Below, one piece after another: positions 37,425 to 47,519 of a stretch of DNA of 64,000 nucleotides. Under the pieces are notes generated by a model, which saw only the letters and a list, made by a program, of their open reading frames with translations, did not search any database and was not told the DNA's origin. The stretch lies in NCBI GenBank assembly GCA_905235085.1, contig CAJOKD010000003.1:1-64000 (forward strand). Direction: 5' to 3'. Source of the stretch: an uncultured Bacteroidales bacterium (GTDB taxonomy: Bacteria > Bacteroidota > Bacteroidia > Bacteroidales > UBA932). The number at the start of each line of letters is the position of its first letter. Positions within the stretch are counted from its first letter, which is position 1. Both the position numbers and the translations under genes were made by a program.

Positions 37425-38198
37425 ATGGTAAGGCCTAAGACAGAAGAAGAAATCGGACTGTTGCGCGAGAACGCCATAATCGTCTCCAAGACGTTGGCGG
37501 AAGTCGGCAAGTGGGTCGCCCCTGGTGTGACAACTGCGAAGTTGAATGAGGTGGCCGAGACTTTCATTCGCGACAACGGAGCTATTCCGAGTTTCCTCGG
37601 ATTCGAAGGCTTCCCTGCAGCAACCTGTATGTCCGTCAACGACGTCGTGGTCCACGGTTTTCCGTCCGACTACGTACTCAAGGAAGGAGACATAGTTTCC
37701 GTGGACATCGGAACGCTGTACAAGGGCTATAACGGTGATTCGGCATACACCTTCCCGGTTGGGGAGGTGAACGCCGAGACCCGTAAGCTCCTCGACGTTA
37801 CCAAGGCTTCTCTCTACAAGGGAATCGAGGCTGCGGTGGCGGGGGCCAGGACCGGTGACATAGGACACGCGGTGCAATCGTACGTAGAGTCATTCGGCTT
37901 CTCGGTCGTCCGTGAACTTGAAGGACACGGACTCGGAAAGGAAATGCACGAGGCTCCAGGCGTCCCGAATTTCGGGAGGCAGGGTCACGGAGCAAGACTT
38001 TCCGAAGGTGTAGTAATCTGCATCGAACCGATGATCAATGCCGGCGGACGTGGCGTGTATCTGGCCAGGAATGGCTGGGCAGTCCACACTGCCGACCACA
38101 GGAAGTCGGCTCACTTCGAACTTACGGTTGTTGTCCGTCACGGCAAGGCAGAACAGCTGTCAACCTTTGATTATATAGAAAGTACTGATAATTCTTAA
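37425..38198 (+). CDS. map: Type I methionine aminopeptidase
   Basis: 257 residues. It removes the initiator Met from nascent proteins in the cytoplasm. The five metal ligands are recognisable: Asp in SVDIGT, Asp in NGDSAYTF, His in EGHGLGKEMHE, Glu in CIEPM and Glu in SAHFELTVV. The start VRPKTEEEIGLLRENA is typical. I chose the ATG at 37425; a TTG three codons upstream is less likely. It sits between secY and infA, the usual Bacteroidota order (adk is absent here). Confidence 0.95.
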   Translation: MVRPKTEEEIGLLRENAIIVSKTLAEVGKWVAPGVTTAKLNEVAETFIRDNGAIPSFLGFEGFPAATCMSVNDVVVHGFPSDYVLKEGDIVSVDIGTLYKGYNGDSAYTFPVGEVNAETRKLLDVTKASLYKGIEAAVAGARTGDIGHAVQSYVESFGFSVVRELEGHGLGKEMHEAPGVPNFGRQGHGARLSEGVVICIEPMINAGGRGVYLARNGWAVHTADHRKSAHFELTVVVRHGKAEQLSTFDYIESTDNS

Positions 38199-38210
38199 AG
38201 TGTTTTTTCA

Positions 38211-38429
38211 ATGTCCAAACAAGTAGCAATAGAACAAGACGGAAAAGTTATCGAGACTCTTCCCAACGCAATGTTCAAGGTGGAGCTCGAGAACGGCCAC
38301 GTCCTTCTGTGCAACATCTCCGGCAAGATGAGAATGAATTTCATCCACATCCTCCTTGGAGACAAGGTGAGGGTTGAAATTTCACCTTACGATTTGACTA
38401 AGGGAAGAATATCATTCAGGTACAAATAA
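38211..38429 (+). CDS. infA: Translation initiation factor IF-1
   Basis: 72 residues forming one OB fold. [30 protein letters not shown], then [36 protein letters not shown] with shorter segments between, is classic IF-1. It occupies the A site during 30S initiation complex formation. Twelve nt after map, 17 nt before rpmJ. Confidence 0.98.
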   Translation: MSKQVAIEQDGKVIETLPNAMFKVELENGHVLLCNISGKMRMNFIHILLGDKVRVEISPYDLTKGRISFRYK

Positions 38430-38446
38430 AAAAAATAATACACGAT

Positions 38447-38563
38447 ATGAAAGTCAAAACATCCATCAAGAAGCGCAGTGAGGATTGCAAGATCGTCAGA
38501 CGCAAAGGCCGTCTTTATGTCATCTGCAAGAAGAACCCTAAGTTCAAGATGCGCCAGGGATAA
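38447..38563 (+). CDS. rpmJ: Ribosomal protein L36, zinc-independent form
   Basis: 38 codons, starting [20 protein letters not shown] and ending NPKFKMRQG. The zinc-type L36 has four ligands (Cys11, Cys14, Cys27, His33); here Cys14 and Cys27 remain but positions 11 and 33 are Ser and Phe, so zinc binding is probably lost, as in the C-minus paralogues. It is the last 50S protein to bind domain regions under the GTPase centre. A 33-nt gap separates it from rpsM. Confidence 0.95.
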   Translation: MKVKTSIKKRSEDCKIVRRKGRLYVICKKNPKFKMRQG

Positions 38564-38596
38564 CGGTTTAAAAACAAATAAAGCTAAATATAGATT

Positions 38597-38974
38597 ATGG
38601 CAAGAATAGCCGGTGTTGATTTACCGAACAACAAACACGGTGAGATAGGTCTCACCTACATCTACGGTATCGGCCGCAAGTCCGCAAGGAAGATCCTCGA
38701 CGACTGCGGTATCGACTACGACATCAAGGTCGGTGAGTGGAATGATGAGCAGATTGCCAAGATCCGTAACCTCATCAACGAGGATTACAAGATCGAGGGT
38801 GAACTCCGTTCCTCCGTCCAGATGAACATCAAGCGACTGATGGATATCGGTTGCTACAGAGGTATCCGTCATCGTATCGGTCTCCCAGTACGCGGACAGA
38901 GCACCAAGAACAACGCCCGTACCAGGAAGGGTAAGAAGAAGACTGTTGCCAACAAGAAGAAGGCGACCAAGTAA
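38597..38974 (+). CDS. rpsM: Ribosomal protein S13
   Basis: 125 residues. [30 protein letters not shown], the [16 protein letters not shown] stretch and a Lys-rich tail ([15 protein letters not shown]) mark S13, which sits in the 30S head and contacts tRNA and the 50S bridge. It begins the alpha-operon part. Confidence 0.98.
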   Translation: MARIAGVDLPNNKHGEIGLTYIYGIGRKSARKILDDCGIDYDIKVGEWNDEQIAKIRNLINEDYKIEGELRSSVQMNIKRLMDIGCYRGIRHRIGLPVRGQSTKNNARTRKGKKKTVANKKKATK

Positions 38975-38987
38975 AACCAGATGAATT

Positions 38988-39374
38988 ATGGCAAAGAAAA
39001 CAACATCATCAAAGAGAGTTGTCAAGGTTGAGGCTACGGGCCAGGCCCATATTTCATCAACCTTCAACAACGTGATCGTCGCTCTTACCAACAACCAGGG
39101 TCAGGTCATCAGCTGGTCCTCTGCTGGAAAGTGCGGATTCAGAGGCTCCAAGAAGAATACTCCTTATGCTGCCCAGATGGCTGCTGAGGATGCTTCCAAG
39201 ACTGCGTACGACGCTGGCCTCCGCAAGGTTAAGTGTTTTGTAAAGGGTCCTGGTGCAGGTCGTGAGTCCGCCATCAGAACCATCAACAATGCAGGTATCG
39301 TCGTCACCGAGATCGTAGACGTGACTCCTATGCCTCATAACGGATGCAGACCAAAAGGCCGTCGTAAAGTCTAA
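38988..39374 (+). CDS. rpsK: Ribosomal protein S11
   Basis: 128 residues. [20 protein letters not shown], the [19 protein letters not shown] segment and [15 protein letters not shown] at the end identify S11, on the 30S platform near the mRNA exit. In Bacteroidota S11, S18 and S21 are discussed in connection with hiding the anti-Shine-Dalgarno sequence, which fits the scarcity of SD sites here. Confidence 0.98.
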   Translation: MAKKTTSSKRVVKVEATGQAHISSTFNNVIVALTNNQGQVISWSSAGKCGFRGSKKNTPYAAQMAAEDASKTAYDAGLRKVKCFVKGPGAGRESAIRTINNAGIVVTEIVDVTPMPHNGCRPKGRRKV

Positions 39375-39395
39375 TCAATTAAAACAAGTATTACT

Positions 39396-39998
39396 ATGGC
39401 AAGATATACTGGTCCAAGTACAAAGATCGCCCGTAAGTTCGGCGAGCCTATTTTCGGAAGCGACAAGGATTTCGAAAAGAGAAACTATCCTCCGGGACAG
39501 CACGGCCTGGCATCCAAGCGGAAGAAGCAGCGTGAATATGGTATCCAGCTGAAAGAGAAGCAGAAGGTACGCTATATGTACGGCCTCCTCGAGCGTCAGT
39601 TCCACAATACCTACCTCAAGGCTTCCCGTATGCCTGGCCAGAGGGGTGAGAACCTTCTCTTCCTCCTCGAGTCCAGACTCGACAACGTCGTCTACAGAAT
39701 GGGTATCGCTCCTACCAGGGCAGCCGCAAGGCAGCTCGTGAGCCACGCTCACATCACCCTTAACGGTGAAGTCTGCAACATCCCTTCTGTCCAGGTCAAG
39801 CCTGGCGATGCAGTCGCTGTAAGGGAGCGTTCCAAGAGCCTGGAAGTCATCCAGAAGAGCGCTGCCTCCGCAACAAAATATTCCTGGATCGAATTCGACC
39901 CTAAGGCTCTCTCAGGAAAGTTCCTGAACCTGCCTGCAAGGGCTGACATCCCGGAGAACATCAATGAACAGCTCATCGTAGATCTGTACTCCAAGTAA
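39396..39998 (+). CDS. rpsD: Ribosomal protein S4
   Basis: 200 residues. [21 protein letters not shown], a [19 protein letters not shown] stretch and an S4-type RNA-binding domain ([18 protein letters not shown] and [12 protein letters not shown]). S4 nucleates 16S 5'-domain folding and in E. coli represses the alpha operon. There are no zinc cysteines at the N-terminus, so it is the zinc-independent form. Confidence 0.98.
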   Translation: MARYTGPSTKIARKFGEPIFGSDKDFEKRNYPPGQHGLASKRKKQREYGIQLKEKQKVRYMYGLLERQFHNTYLKASRMPGQRGENLLFLLESRLDNVVYRMGIAPTRAAARQLVSHAHITLNGEVCNIPSVQVKPGDAVAVRERSKSLEVIQKSAASATKYSWIEFDPKALSGKFLNLPARADIPENINEQLIVDLYSK

Positions 39999-40023
39999 CA
40001 GTTTAACACCAAAAAGAACAATT

Positions 40024-41031
40024 ATGGCAATCTTGGCATTTCAGAAGCCCGACAAGGTGATAATGCTCGAAGGAACCGACACTGTTGGCCGTTTCGAGTT
40101 CAGGCCGCTTGAGCCTGGCTACGGACAGACAATCGGCAACGCTCTCAGGCGCATTCTTCTCGCCTCCCTGGAAGGTTTCGCAATCAGTCAGATCAAGATC
40201 TCCGGCGTAGACCAGGAGTTTGCTACGATCCCTGGCGTACTCGAAGGAATGCAGGACATCATCCTCAACCTCAAGCAGGTAAGATTCAAGAGGATGGTTG
40301 AAACCGTCGACTCCGAGTCCGCGAATATCGTGATCAGCGGCAAAAACGAGTTTACTGCCGAGGATATCTCTAAAGGATTGTCTTCTTTCAAGGTGTTGAA
40401 CCCTGAGCAGCACATCTGCTCACTCGAACCGTCAGTCACTCTCGAAATATCCCTGACCATCACCAAGGGCCGCGGCTTCGTTCCGGCAGAGGAGATGAGA
40501 GACGACAATACACCGATCGGAACCATTCCTGTCGATGCTGTCTACACTCCTATCAGGAAGGTCAACTGGACAGTCGAGAACTGGCGTGTCGAGCAGAAGA
40601 CCGACTACGAAAAGCTCAATCTTGAGATCGTCACGGACGGATCCATTTCCCCTAACGTGGCGCTTCAGGAGGCGGCCAACATCCTTATCTACCACTTCAA
40701 GCTGTTCACGGACGACAAGAAGATCTCCCTGGAGAGCGCAGTCGAGTCCGATTCCAAGGAACTGGACGAGGAAAGCCTCAGGATGAGGCATCTCCTCCTT
40801 ACCAAGCTTTCGGATATGGGACTTTCCGTCAGGGCTTACAACTGCCTCAAGGCAGCTGACATCGACACGTTCGCAGACCTTGTTTCCTATTCCAGGAACG
40901 AACTTATGAAGTTCAGGAATTTCGGAAAGAAGTCTCTCAACGAGATCGACCAGCTCGTGGAAAAGATGAAGCTCCAGTTCGGTATGGATGTCAGAAAATA
41001 TAATATTGAACCCAAGAAAAAGAACGCATAA
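40024..41031 (+). CDS. rpoA: RNA polymerase alpha subunit
   Basis: 335 residues. The N-terminal dimerisation domain is marked by [25 protein letters not shown], and the C-terminal domain (~255-320) by [16 protein letters not shown] sequence (here [16 protein letters not shown]) and [11 protein letters not shown]. The alpha dimer scaffolds polymerase assembly, and its CTD can bind UP elements and regulators. Conserved place between rpsD and rplQ with a 3-nt gap to the latter. Confidence 0.98.
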   Translation: MAILAFQKPDKVIMLEGTDTVGRFEFRPLEPGYGQTIGNALRRILLASLEGFAISQIKISGVDQEFATIPGVLEGMQDIILNLKQVRFKRMVETVDSESANIVISGKNEFTAEDISKGLSSFKVLNPEQHICSLEPSVTLEISLTITKGRGFVPAEEMRDDNTPIGTIPVDAVYTPIRKVNWTVENWRVEQKTDYEKLNLEIVTDGSISPNVALQEAANILIYHFKLFTDDKKISLESAVESDSKELDEESLRMRHLLLTKLSDMGLSVRAYNCLKAADIDTFADLVSYSRNELMKFRNFGKKSLNEIDQLVEKMKLQFGMDVRKYNIEPKKKNA

Positions 41032-41034
41032 GCA

Positions 41035-41523
41035 ATGAGGCACAAGAAAGCAATCAATCACCTTGGCCGCAAGAGCGGTCACCGCAAGGCGCTGATGGCC
41101 AATATGGCTTCTTCATTGATCAAGTATAAGAGGATCGAGACCACCGTTGCAAAGGCAAAGGCTCTCAGGACCTACGTCGAACCTCTCATCACCAAGTCAA
41201 AGGAAGACACCACACACTCCCGCAGGGTAGTTTTCAGCTACCTCAAGGACAAGGAGGCTGTGAAGGAGCTCTTCGGAACCATCGCTCCGAAGGTCGCCGA
41301 GCGTCCAGGTGGCTACACCCGCGTGCTCCACACCGGTTTCCGTCTCGGAGACGGTGCGGATATGGCACTGATCGAATTCGTTGATTTCAACGAGGCAGCT
41401 CTCGCTTCCGCCAAGAAGGAAGAGAAGAAGGCTACCCGCCGCAGCCGCTCCAAGAAGGCTGAAGCCCCTAAGGCAGAGGAGACTCCTGCAGAGGCTCCTA
41501 AGGCAGAAGAGCAGGCAGAGTAA
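41035..41523 (+). CDS. rplQ: Ribosomal protein L17 with acidic/Ala tail
   Basis: 162 residues. The core (1-120: [20 protein letters not shown], then [28 protein letters not shown]) is L17, at the 50S exit tunnel. After residue ~125 there is a low-complexity tail rich in Lys, Arg, Ala and Glu ([21 protein letters not shown], with three copies of an [12 protein letters not shown]-like unit). The tail extends about 35 residues beyond E. coli L17. It ends the operon and is followed by a hairpin terminator. Confidence 0.97.
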   Translation: MRHKKAINHLGRKSGHRKALMANMASSLIKYKRIETTVAKAKALRTYVEPLITKSKEDTTHSRRVVFSYLKDKEAVKELFGTIAPKVAERPGGYTRVLHTGFRLGDGADMALIEFVDFNEAALASAKKEEKKATRRSRSKKAEAPKAEETPAEAPKAEEQAE

Positions 41524-41547
41524 TGAGGGATATCCCTTCGGAAGAAT

Positions 41548-41579
41548 GGCGACCGGACGATTCCGGCCGTCATTTTTTT
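41548..41579 (+). terminator. Terminator of the ribosomal operon
   Basis: GGCGACCGGA pairs with TCCGGCCGTC around a CGAT loop with one mismatch, followed by a run of seven T. It lies 24 nt after the rplQ stop. Confidence 0.85.
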
Positions 41580-41634
41580 AACTTGTTTTAATTGAAAACT
41601 AAAATTTTTTAGTTCACCTCGGTCACATTTTTCT

Positions 41635-41642
41635 TATATTTG
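41635..41642 (+). promoter_or_regulatory. -7 box of hppA
   Basis: TATATTTG is a full TAnnTTTG match 32 nt before the hppA ATG, in an A/T-rich stretch directly after the ribosomal operon terminator. No standard -33 TTTG is visible. Confidence 0.6.
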
Positions 41643-41674
41643 TATTCCAGTAAAAACGTTATAAATATTTTTTT

Positions 41675-43867
41675 ATGAACAGTCTTTTCTACTTGGTGCC
41701 GGCCGCTTCGGTCATCGCTCTGTTCTTCGCCTGGTTCTTCTATCATCAGATGCGCAAGGAAAGCGAAGGCACCCCTACGATGAAAGAGATAGCACAGTAT
41801 GTCCGTGAGGGCGCGATGGCATATCTCAAGCAGCAGTACAAGGTGGTCGCAATCGTATTCATAGTGCTTGCCCTCCTCTTCGCCTTTATGGCTTATGTAC
41901 TCCACGTCCAGAATGTCTGGGTGCCGTTCGCCTTCCTTACCGGAGGTTTCTTCTCGGCACTTGCGGGGTATATCGGGATGCGTACTGCCACATATGCCTC
42001 AGCCAGGACCGCCAACGCCGTGAGCCATTCCCTCGACAAGGGACTCAAGCTGGCGTTCCGTTCCGGAGCTGTGATGGGCCTGACAGTCGTAGGACTCGGA
42101 CTTCTCGACATATCCATCTGGTGGATCGTGCTGAATGCATTCGTCCACGAGACCAGTGAGGCCCAGAGCCTGGTAGTCATTACCACCACGATGCTTACCT
42201 TCGGAATGGGAGCTTCCACGCAGGCCCTCTTCGCCAGGGTCGGCGGTGGCATCTATACCAAGGCAGCCGACGTAGGAGCTGACATAGTAGGAAAGGTTGA
42301 ACAGGATATTCCTGAAGACGACCCGAGGAACCCTGCCACCATCGCGGACAACGTGGGTGACAACGTGGGTGACGTGGCCGGAATGGGAGCCGACCTCTAT
42401 GAATCCTATTGCGGATCGATCCTGGCCACAATGGCCCTGGGTGCTTCCGCATACTTCACGGCCGGCGTTGAATTCCAGATGAAAGCCATCCTCGCCCCGA
42501 TGATGATCGCGGCGATCGGAGTCGTGCTCTCTATCCTGGGAATCTATGCAGTTCGTACCAAGGAAGGCGCCGGGTTGCAGCAACTGCTCAAATCCCTGAG
42601 TACCGGAACCAACCTCTCAGCCTGCCTGATCGCAGTCTGCACCTTCGTGGTATTCTACGTCCTCGGGTTCTCCAACTGGTGGCAGCTCAGCCTGTCCGTA
42701 CTTTCCGGCCTCTTCGCCGGAGTCATCATAGGAAAGGCTACCGAATATTACACATCCCACTCCTACAAGCCTACCCAGAAGCTTGCCGAGAGTTCCCAAA
42801 CCGGACCTGCTACCGTGATTATCAAAGGTATAGGCCTCGGTATGATATCCACGGCCATCCCGGTGGTCACCATCGTCGTGGCTATCCTGCTTTCCTATCT
42901 CTTCGCAACCGGATTCTCCTTCGACCCTTCCAAGCTCAGCTTCGGCCTTTACGGAATATCCATCGCTGCGGTAGGAATGCTTTCCACCCTTGGAATCACC
43001 CTAGCTACTGATGCTTACGGCCCGATAGCAGACAACGCCGGAGGCAATGCCCAGATGAGTGAACTCGATCCGGAGGTACGCCACCGCACCGACACCCTCG
43101 ATGCCCTCGGCAATACCACCGCAGCTACCGGCAAGGGATTCGCAATCGGTTCAGCTGCCCTGACCGCCCTGGCCCTCCTTGCCTCCTACATCGAAGAGAT
43201 CAAGATAGGCCTCCATCACGTCGGCACCGCTGTCCTCAATATCGGTGACAGGGTAGTAAACGTGGCTGAAGCTACGATCCCGGATATGATCCAGTACTAT
43301 CAGGTCAACCTGATGAACCCGAGGGTGCTAGCAGGAGTATTCATAGGTGCGATGATGGCCTTCCTGTTCTGCGGAATGACTATGAACGCAGTCGGCCGCG
43401 CCGCCGAGAAGATGGTCGTCGAGGTACGCCGCCAGTTCCGCGAGATCGCCGGTATCCTTGAAGGCAAGAAGCGTCCTGACTACAAGCGCTGCGTGGAAAT
43501 TTCCACCAAGGCTGCCCAGCACGAAATGATCACGCCTGCCCTCACCGCCATCATAGTCCCTATCATTGTAGGAATATGCCTCGGCGAAGCGGGAGTGATG
43601 GGTCTGCTGATCGGCGGACTCGGTGCGGGATTCATCCTTGCGATCTTCCTTGCCAACTCCGGAGGAGCGTGGGACAATGCCAAGAAATATGTCGAAGACG
43701 GTCACTTCGGAGGCAAGAACTCCGTCAACCACCACGCTACCGTGGTAGGTGACACGGTCGGAGATCCTTTCAAAGACACATCCGGACCTTCCCTGAACAT
43801 CCTTATCAAGCTTATGAGTATGGTCTCCATCGTGATGGCCGGCTTGATAGTGATGATCCACGGATAA
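41675..43867 (+). CDS. hppA: Membrane ion-pumping pyrophosphatase, K+-dependent type
   Basis: A 730-residue protein with about 16 TM helices. It couples cytoplasmic pyrophosphate hydrolysis to H+ and/or Na+ export across the inner membrane. The substrate/Mg site motifs are present: [29 protein letters not shown] region, then [18 protein letters not shown], and near the C-terminus [16 protein letters not shown]. The segment [21 protein letters not shown] has Ala where K+-independent enzymes have Lys, which marks the K+-dependent class. Such enzymes in Bacteroides pump Na+ or both Na+ and H+; which applies here cannot be settled by eye. Length is normal. A LacI-type regulator follows 23 nt later. 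Confidence 0.95.
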   Translation: MNSLFYLVPAASVIALFFAWFFYHQMRKESEGTPTMKEIAQYVREGAMAYLKQQYKVVAIVFIVLALLFAFMAYVLHVQNVWVPFAFLTGGFFSALAGYIGMRTATYASARTANAVSHSLDKGLKLAFRSGAVMGLTVVGLGLLDISIWWIVLNAFVHETSEAQSLVVITTTMLTFGMGASTQALFARVGGGIYTKAADVGADIVGKVEQDIPEDDPRNPATIADNVGDNVGDVAGMGADLYESYCGSILATMALGASAYFTAGVEFQMKAILAPMMIAAIGVVLSILGIYAVRTKEGAGLQQLLKSLSTGTNLSACLIAVCTFVVFYVLGFSNWWQLSLSVLSGLFAGVIIGKATEYYTSHSYKPTQKLAESSQTGPATVIIKGIGLGMISTAIPVVTIVVAILLSYLFATGFSFDPSKLSFGLYGISIAAVGMLSTLGITLATDAYGPIADNAGGNAQMSELDPEVRHRTDTLDALGNTTAATGKGFAIGSAALTALALLASYIEEIKIGLHHVGTAVLNIGDRVVNVAEATIPDMIQYYQVNLMNPRVLAGVFIGAMMAFLFCGMTMNAVGRAAEKMVVEVRRQFREIAGILEGKKRPDYKRCVEISTKAAQHEMITPALTAIIVPIIVGICLGEAGVMGLLIGGLGAGFILAIFLANSGGAWDNAKKYVEDGHFGGKNSVNHHATVVGDTVGDPFKDTSGPSLNILIKLMSMVSIVMAGLIVMIHG

Positions 43868-43890
43868 GATTCCGATAACAATTCGTCCCT

Positions 43891-44943
43891 ATGAAAAAAG
43901 TTACAATCAGAGACGTAGCGAGGGAAGCCGGAGTTTCAGTGACTCTGGTCTCCTTCGTGATGAATGCCAAGATGGGCAAGGACGGCCGTCTTGACTGCCC
44001 GGTCAACCCTGACACTGCCGAACGCGTCCTCCAGGTCGCAAAGAGACTTGGATACAGGCGGAACAACGCTGCAGCATCCCTGAGAAGCGGCCGGTCCCAT
44101 TCAATCGCCGTGATTGTATCGGACCTCGCCAATCCGTTCTTCGCAGAGATTTGCAGGAATATCGAGAATATCGCCTACAACCACGGATTCACCGTCATAT
44201 TCGCCAGCTCGGAAGAGGACCCTGCCAAGTTGTCCCGACTGGTAGATACGATGGTAGGATACAACGTGGAAGGCCTTATCGTAGCTCCTTGCCTGGATGC
44301 GGCTTCAGCCCTGGCCAAGGCCAGCAGCGTGGGAATCCCGACCGTCCTTATCGACAGGGACGCCCCTGGTGAAGAATTCGGACGAGTCCTGGTGGACAAT
44401 GCCGATGCCGGAAGAATGGCTGCCAAGTACCTCATCCATCAGGGATTCGGCAAGATCGAGATGATTTCCTACAAAATGGGTGTAACCAGCCTTACTGACC
44501 GTGAGGCAGGTTATGCCAAGACGATGGAAGACGCCGGTCTCAAGGATGAGATCAGGCTTCACAGGATCGATTATTCAGCAGATGCCGCGAAGAAGGATGT
44601 CATCGAGATTTTCCGGGATGCTTCCAAGAGGGGTACGGAGGCTTTCATCCTTCCTACCAAGAAGCTTGCGATGTACGGATTCAACGCGATGAACGTCCTG
44701 GGATTGAATATCCAGAAGGATTTCTCTTTCGTATGCTTCGACGAGAGCGACATCTATGACTTGAACAAGCCTGTCATCCCTCACGTCATCCAGCCTCTGG
44801 CCGAGATTGCCGACCAGAGCGTCACCCTTCTCAGGGAGATGATAGAAGGAGGCGTGCCGGAAAAGGGCAAGTCTGTCTCACTGAAGGCGAAGCTTGTCCT
44901 TGGAGGCCGTTTCGGAGTAGAGCCGACAGAAGCCAGCTTCTAG
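43891..44943 (+). CDS. LacI-family transcriptional regulator
   Basis: A 350-residue regulator. The helix-turn-helix lies at residues 3-24 ([23 protein letters not shown]), the hinge helix near 58-66 ([19 protein letters not shown]), and then a periplasmic-binding-protein-like effector domain to the C-terminus. The recognition helix has VTLVSF rather than the usual VSTVSR, which may alter operator preference. Family members respond to sugars or nucleosides. It lies 23 nt downstream of hppA on the same strand and is probably co-transcribed. There are no adjacent sugar-utilisation genes, so its target is unknown. Its stop overlaps the convergent TPR gene by 4 bp. Confidence 0.9.
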   Translation: MKKVTIRDVAREAGVSVTLVSFVMNAKMGKDGRLDCPVNPDTAERVLQVAKRLGYRRNNAAASLRSGRSHSIAVIVSDLANPFFAEICRNIENIAYNHGFTVIFASSEEDPAKLSRLVDTMVGYNVEGLIVAPCLDAASALAKASSVGIPTVLIDRDAPGEEFGRVLVDNADAGRMAAKYLIHQGFGKIEMISYKMGVTSLTDREAGYAKTMEDAGLKDEIRLHRIDYSADAAKKDVIEIFRDASKRGTEAFILPTKKLAMYGFNAMNVLGLNIQKDFSFVCFDESDIYDLNKPVIPHVIQPLAEIADQSVTLLREMIEGGVPEKGKSVSLKAKLVLGGRFGVEPTEASF

Positions 44944-45944
44944 TACTTGATCTTGTATTTGTCGCAGAAGTCGATGGCTGCCTGGATGCCGCATTTGGCG
45001 GCGAGGGAGCAATAGGATTCTGCCTTCGAGACCTTCCCTTCGGCTGCATAGAGCCGGCCGAGCGAATAGAAAGTAGCCCCGAGGGTTTCATCGTGGAATT
45101 TGCCTTTCTTGACTTCGTTCTCGGAAGTGTTGAACAACTTGCAATATGCCTGGACAGCTTTTTCGAAGCTGTCCATTGCATTTTTATTCTGGTTCAGGCG
45201 GGCATACGACGCACCGAGTCCGTTATTGATCCAGTAGTCCATCGTGAGAGACTTATACTCGTTGGATGAGAGCCAGTCTTTGGAGACCACGATGTTCTCT
45301 TCATCCTTTCCGAGCATTCCCAGAAGGATTGCATACTGGTACTGGGTCAGCATATTGAGGGCGTCCTTCCCGTAGAGTTCTCCGAAGCATTTCCCGGCGG
45401 CCTCGTAGTTTTCTTCTTCGAGGAAGGCCTGGGAGGCCTGCTTCAAGCTGTCGATAGGATCCACGATTGTGGAAGGATCCTTGTCAGGTTCGAGGTCTCC
45501 GATTATGATCCTGTTGCCCTGCCTGGTGTAATCTCCGAAACTGTCGAAAGTAGAGCTGCCTATCAGCAGCGGCACGGTCTGCTTCTTTATAACGAAGGCC
45601 GGGGTGTCCTTAACCACGATCTTGTCTCCGATCCTGAGCGAGCGGATGATGAACGAAGCAGCCTTGGTGCTGGATCCGTCCGGCATCTTGAGGTTGGTCA
45701 GACCCTTGACATCGCTGTCCTGGATGTAGCCGTTCTCATAGAGGAACAGGTAAGTCGTGGTAGACATACTGACGAACCAGTTCTCCTCCGTATAGAAGGT
45801 GCGTACGCCTACTCCGTTGACTGTGGTTTCGATGGTGTATTTGCCAGCTTCACCCGTCTCGTCGAGGGTGATGACTGTCTGGGCGCAGAGGCTTGCACAG
45901 ACGGCGAATATGGCCGCAAGCGCGGCGATGGTGTTCCGGAGCAT
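44940..45944 (-). CDS. Exported TPR protein with a degenerate retropepsin-like domain
   Basis: A 334-residue protein with a signal peptide (cleaved near residue 21). Residues ~38-150 have the layout of a retropepsin-like aspartic protease: TVNGVGVRTF strand, a STTTYLFLYENGYI helix after the expected active-site loop, LKMPDGSSTKAASFIIRSLRIGDKIV, and PLLIGSSTFDSFGDY. The catalytic D-T/S-G triad, expected at about 51-55, is replaced by YTEEN, so the domain should be inactive. Residues ~165-334 form TPR-like helical pairs (LKQASQAFLEEENYEAAGKCF and later repeats). It probably serves as a periplasmic binding or scaffold protein. It is encoded just upstream of purE on the same strand. Confidence 0.7.
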   Translation of the reverse strand: MLRNTIAALAAIFAVCASLCAQTVITLDETGEAGKYTIETTVNGVGVRTFYTEENWFVSMSTTTYLFLYENGYIQDSDVKGLTNLKMPDGSSTKAASFIIRSLRIGDKIVVKDTPAFVIKKQTVPLLIGSSTFDSFGDYTRQGNRIIIGDLEPDKDPSTIVDPIDSLKQASQAFLEEENYEAAGKCFGELYGKDALNMLTQYQYAILLGMLGKDEENIVVSKDWLSSNEYKSLTMDYWINNGLGASYARLNQNKNAMDSFEKAVQAYCKLFNTSENEVKKGKFHDETLGATFYSLGRLYAAEGKVSKAESYCSLAAKCGIQAAIDFCDKYKIKY

Positions 45945-45949
45945 ATCTC

Positions 45950-46417
45950 TTAAATCGTTGTGTTGTAAATTTTTTCGCTCTGGGCCTTGCGGTATTCGTC
46001 AAGTTTCCCGGCAACAGCCTCGTCTTGGAGGGCGAGGATTTCGGCGGCCAGGATAGCTGCATTCTTGGCACCTCCGATGGCTACGGTGGCTACGGGGATT
46101 CCGGTAGGCATCTGGACCATCGAAAGGAGCGAGTCCAGTCCTCCGAGATTCTTTGTGGCCATCGGTACTGCGATTACCGGAAGCGTGGTCAGCCCGGCAG
46201 CCACTCCGGCAAGGTGGGCGGCTCCTCCGGCTCCGGCGATCACGACCCCGAATCCGCGGCCTTTGAGGGCCTTGGTATATTCGAACATCAGCTCCGGTGT
46301 CCTGTGGGCACTGATTACTCGTTTCTCGAATTCGATTCCGAAATCCGAAAGGATTCCGAAAGCTCCGCTCATAACTTCCAGGTCGCTGGTCGAGCCCATT
46401 ATAACTGCAACTTTCAT
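45950..46417 (-). CDS. purE: N5-carboxyaminoimidazole ribonucleotide mutase
   Basis: A 155-residue class I PurE, which converts N5-CAIR to CAIR in purine synthesis. Signature segments: [13 protein letters not shown], then [15 protein letters not shown] with the catalytic His, [25 protein letters not shown], and [21 protein letters not shown] chose the ATG at 46417, as the open frame continues upstream only into miaA sequence. PurK, needed to make N5-CAIR, is not in the window; purL lies 15 kb away on the same strand. Confidence 0.96.
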   Translation of the reverse strand: MKVAVIMGSTSDLEVMSGAFGILSDFGIEFEKRVISAHRTPELMFEYTKALKGRGFGVVIAGAGGAAHLAGVAAGLTTLPVIAVPMATKNLGGLDSLLSMVQMPTGIPVATVAIGGAKNAAILAAEILALQDEAVAGKLDEYRKAQSEKIYNTTI

Positions 46418-46446
46418 ATCTCTATCCGTTGTTTGTGCAAAAATAC

Positions 46447-47430
46447 TCAAAAAGTCCCCTTTGTCCAATGGATATGCAATCCGTCCTTCTCCATCCCACG
46501 GAACCAAGTCATCTGTCTCTTCGCGAACTGATGGATGGCGTTCGAAAGCAGGGTGCGCATCTCGTCGAAACTCAGGATGCCCAGGACATACTGCGTCACG
46601 AACTTGTATTCCAGGCCGTAATAGACCAGGTCTTCCGCCCGTATTCCGCTGTTTAGCAATCCCTTGACTTCTTCCACCATCCCGTTTGCCAGCCTCTCGT
46701 CCAGCCTTCGGTCGATCCTTGCGTTGCGCTCTTCCCGGCTTACCAGGGTGCCTATGTAATAAGCCTTCTTCGGCGGGAAATTGCTCCTGACCACAGGATG
46801 TTCCTGCTCGTACAGGGCGACTTCAAGCGCCCTGATGATACGTCTTCTGGATTGCAACACCCCTTCGTCCGGCAGCGGACCGAAAGAAGCCAGCTTCCCG
46901 ATCAGTTCCTCGGTGTCTAACTGCTCCAGCTCGGCCCTGAGGGCATCGTTCGGAGGCACTTGAGGCAGGGTATATCCTGTCGTGGCGGCCTGTATGTACA
47001 GTCCGGTGCCTCCGCAGAGGATAGGAACCGCACCCCTTTCCCGTATTTCTGAATATGCCGCCTCGAAAGCCTGCTGCCACTGGAACAGGTCGAACCGGGT
47101 TCCGGCAGGCACGATGTCGATCAGGTGGTAGGGGATTTCCCCATATTCGTCCAAGTCCTTACCGGTGCCTATGTCCATTCCTCTGTATACCTGCCTGCTG
47201 TCCGCAGAAAGGATTTCCGCCGGACGGACTTTCCCGAAATCCCGGGCCAAGTTGACTGCGAACCGGGTTTTCCCCGAAGCGGTCGGACCAAGCACCACGA
47301 CAAGGTCAATCTTCCCGGAAGAATACTCTTCCAGGACCTTCGCGAAGTCTATTTCCTCCGGCTCCGGAAGCGGTGCCGGGGGTGGAATAGGGATGGGCTC
47401 ACGCAACTTGTTCTTGGGATTCCTGCTCAT
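46447..47430 (-). CDS. miaA: tRNA dimethylallyltransferase
   Basis: A 327-residue MiaA, which adds a dimethylallyl group to A37 of tRNAs reading UNN codons. The P-loop GPTASGKT is at 48-55, then [25 protein letters not shown] and the [10 protein letters not shown] segment near the C-terminus. An unusual N-terminal extension of about 40 residues is rich in Pro and Glu ([15 protein letters not shown]) and precedes the catalytic core. A downstream Met start is not available before the P-loop, so the extension is probably real. It lies upstream of purE with a 29-bp gap. Confidence 0.95.
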   Translation of the reverse strand: MSRNPKNKLREPIPIPPPAPLPEPEEIDFAKVLEEYSSGKIDLVVVLGPTASGKTRFAVNLARDFGKVRPAEILSADSRQVYRGMDIGTGKDLDEYGEIPYHLIDIVPAGTRFDLFQWQQAFEAAYSEIRERGAVPILCGGTGLYIQAATTGYTLPQVPPNDALRAELEQLDTEELIGKLASFGPLPDEGVLQSRRRIIRALEVALYEQEHPVVRSNFPPKKAYYIGTLVSREERNARIDRRLDERLANGMVEEVKGLLNSGIRAEDLVYYGLEYKFVTQYVLGILSFDEMRTLLSNAIHQFAKRQMTWFRGMEKDGLHIHWTKGTF

Positions 47431-47519
47431 ACCGTAGACAAAGATATAAAAATGAGACGTATTCCTGTTATTTTGCGTTTTATAATAAACATTTCTATAT
47501 TTACGATCGAGATAAATTT

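Noticed and set aside
35735..37639. A 634-codon open frame on the minus strand across rplO, secY and map
   Set aside because: It is fully antisense to three strongly conserved genes. Its composition (Asp/His/Glu-rich, no domain) is what the complement of their biased codons produces.
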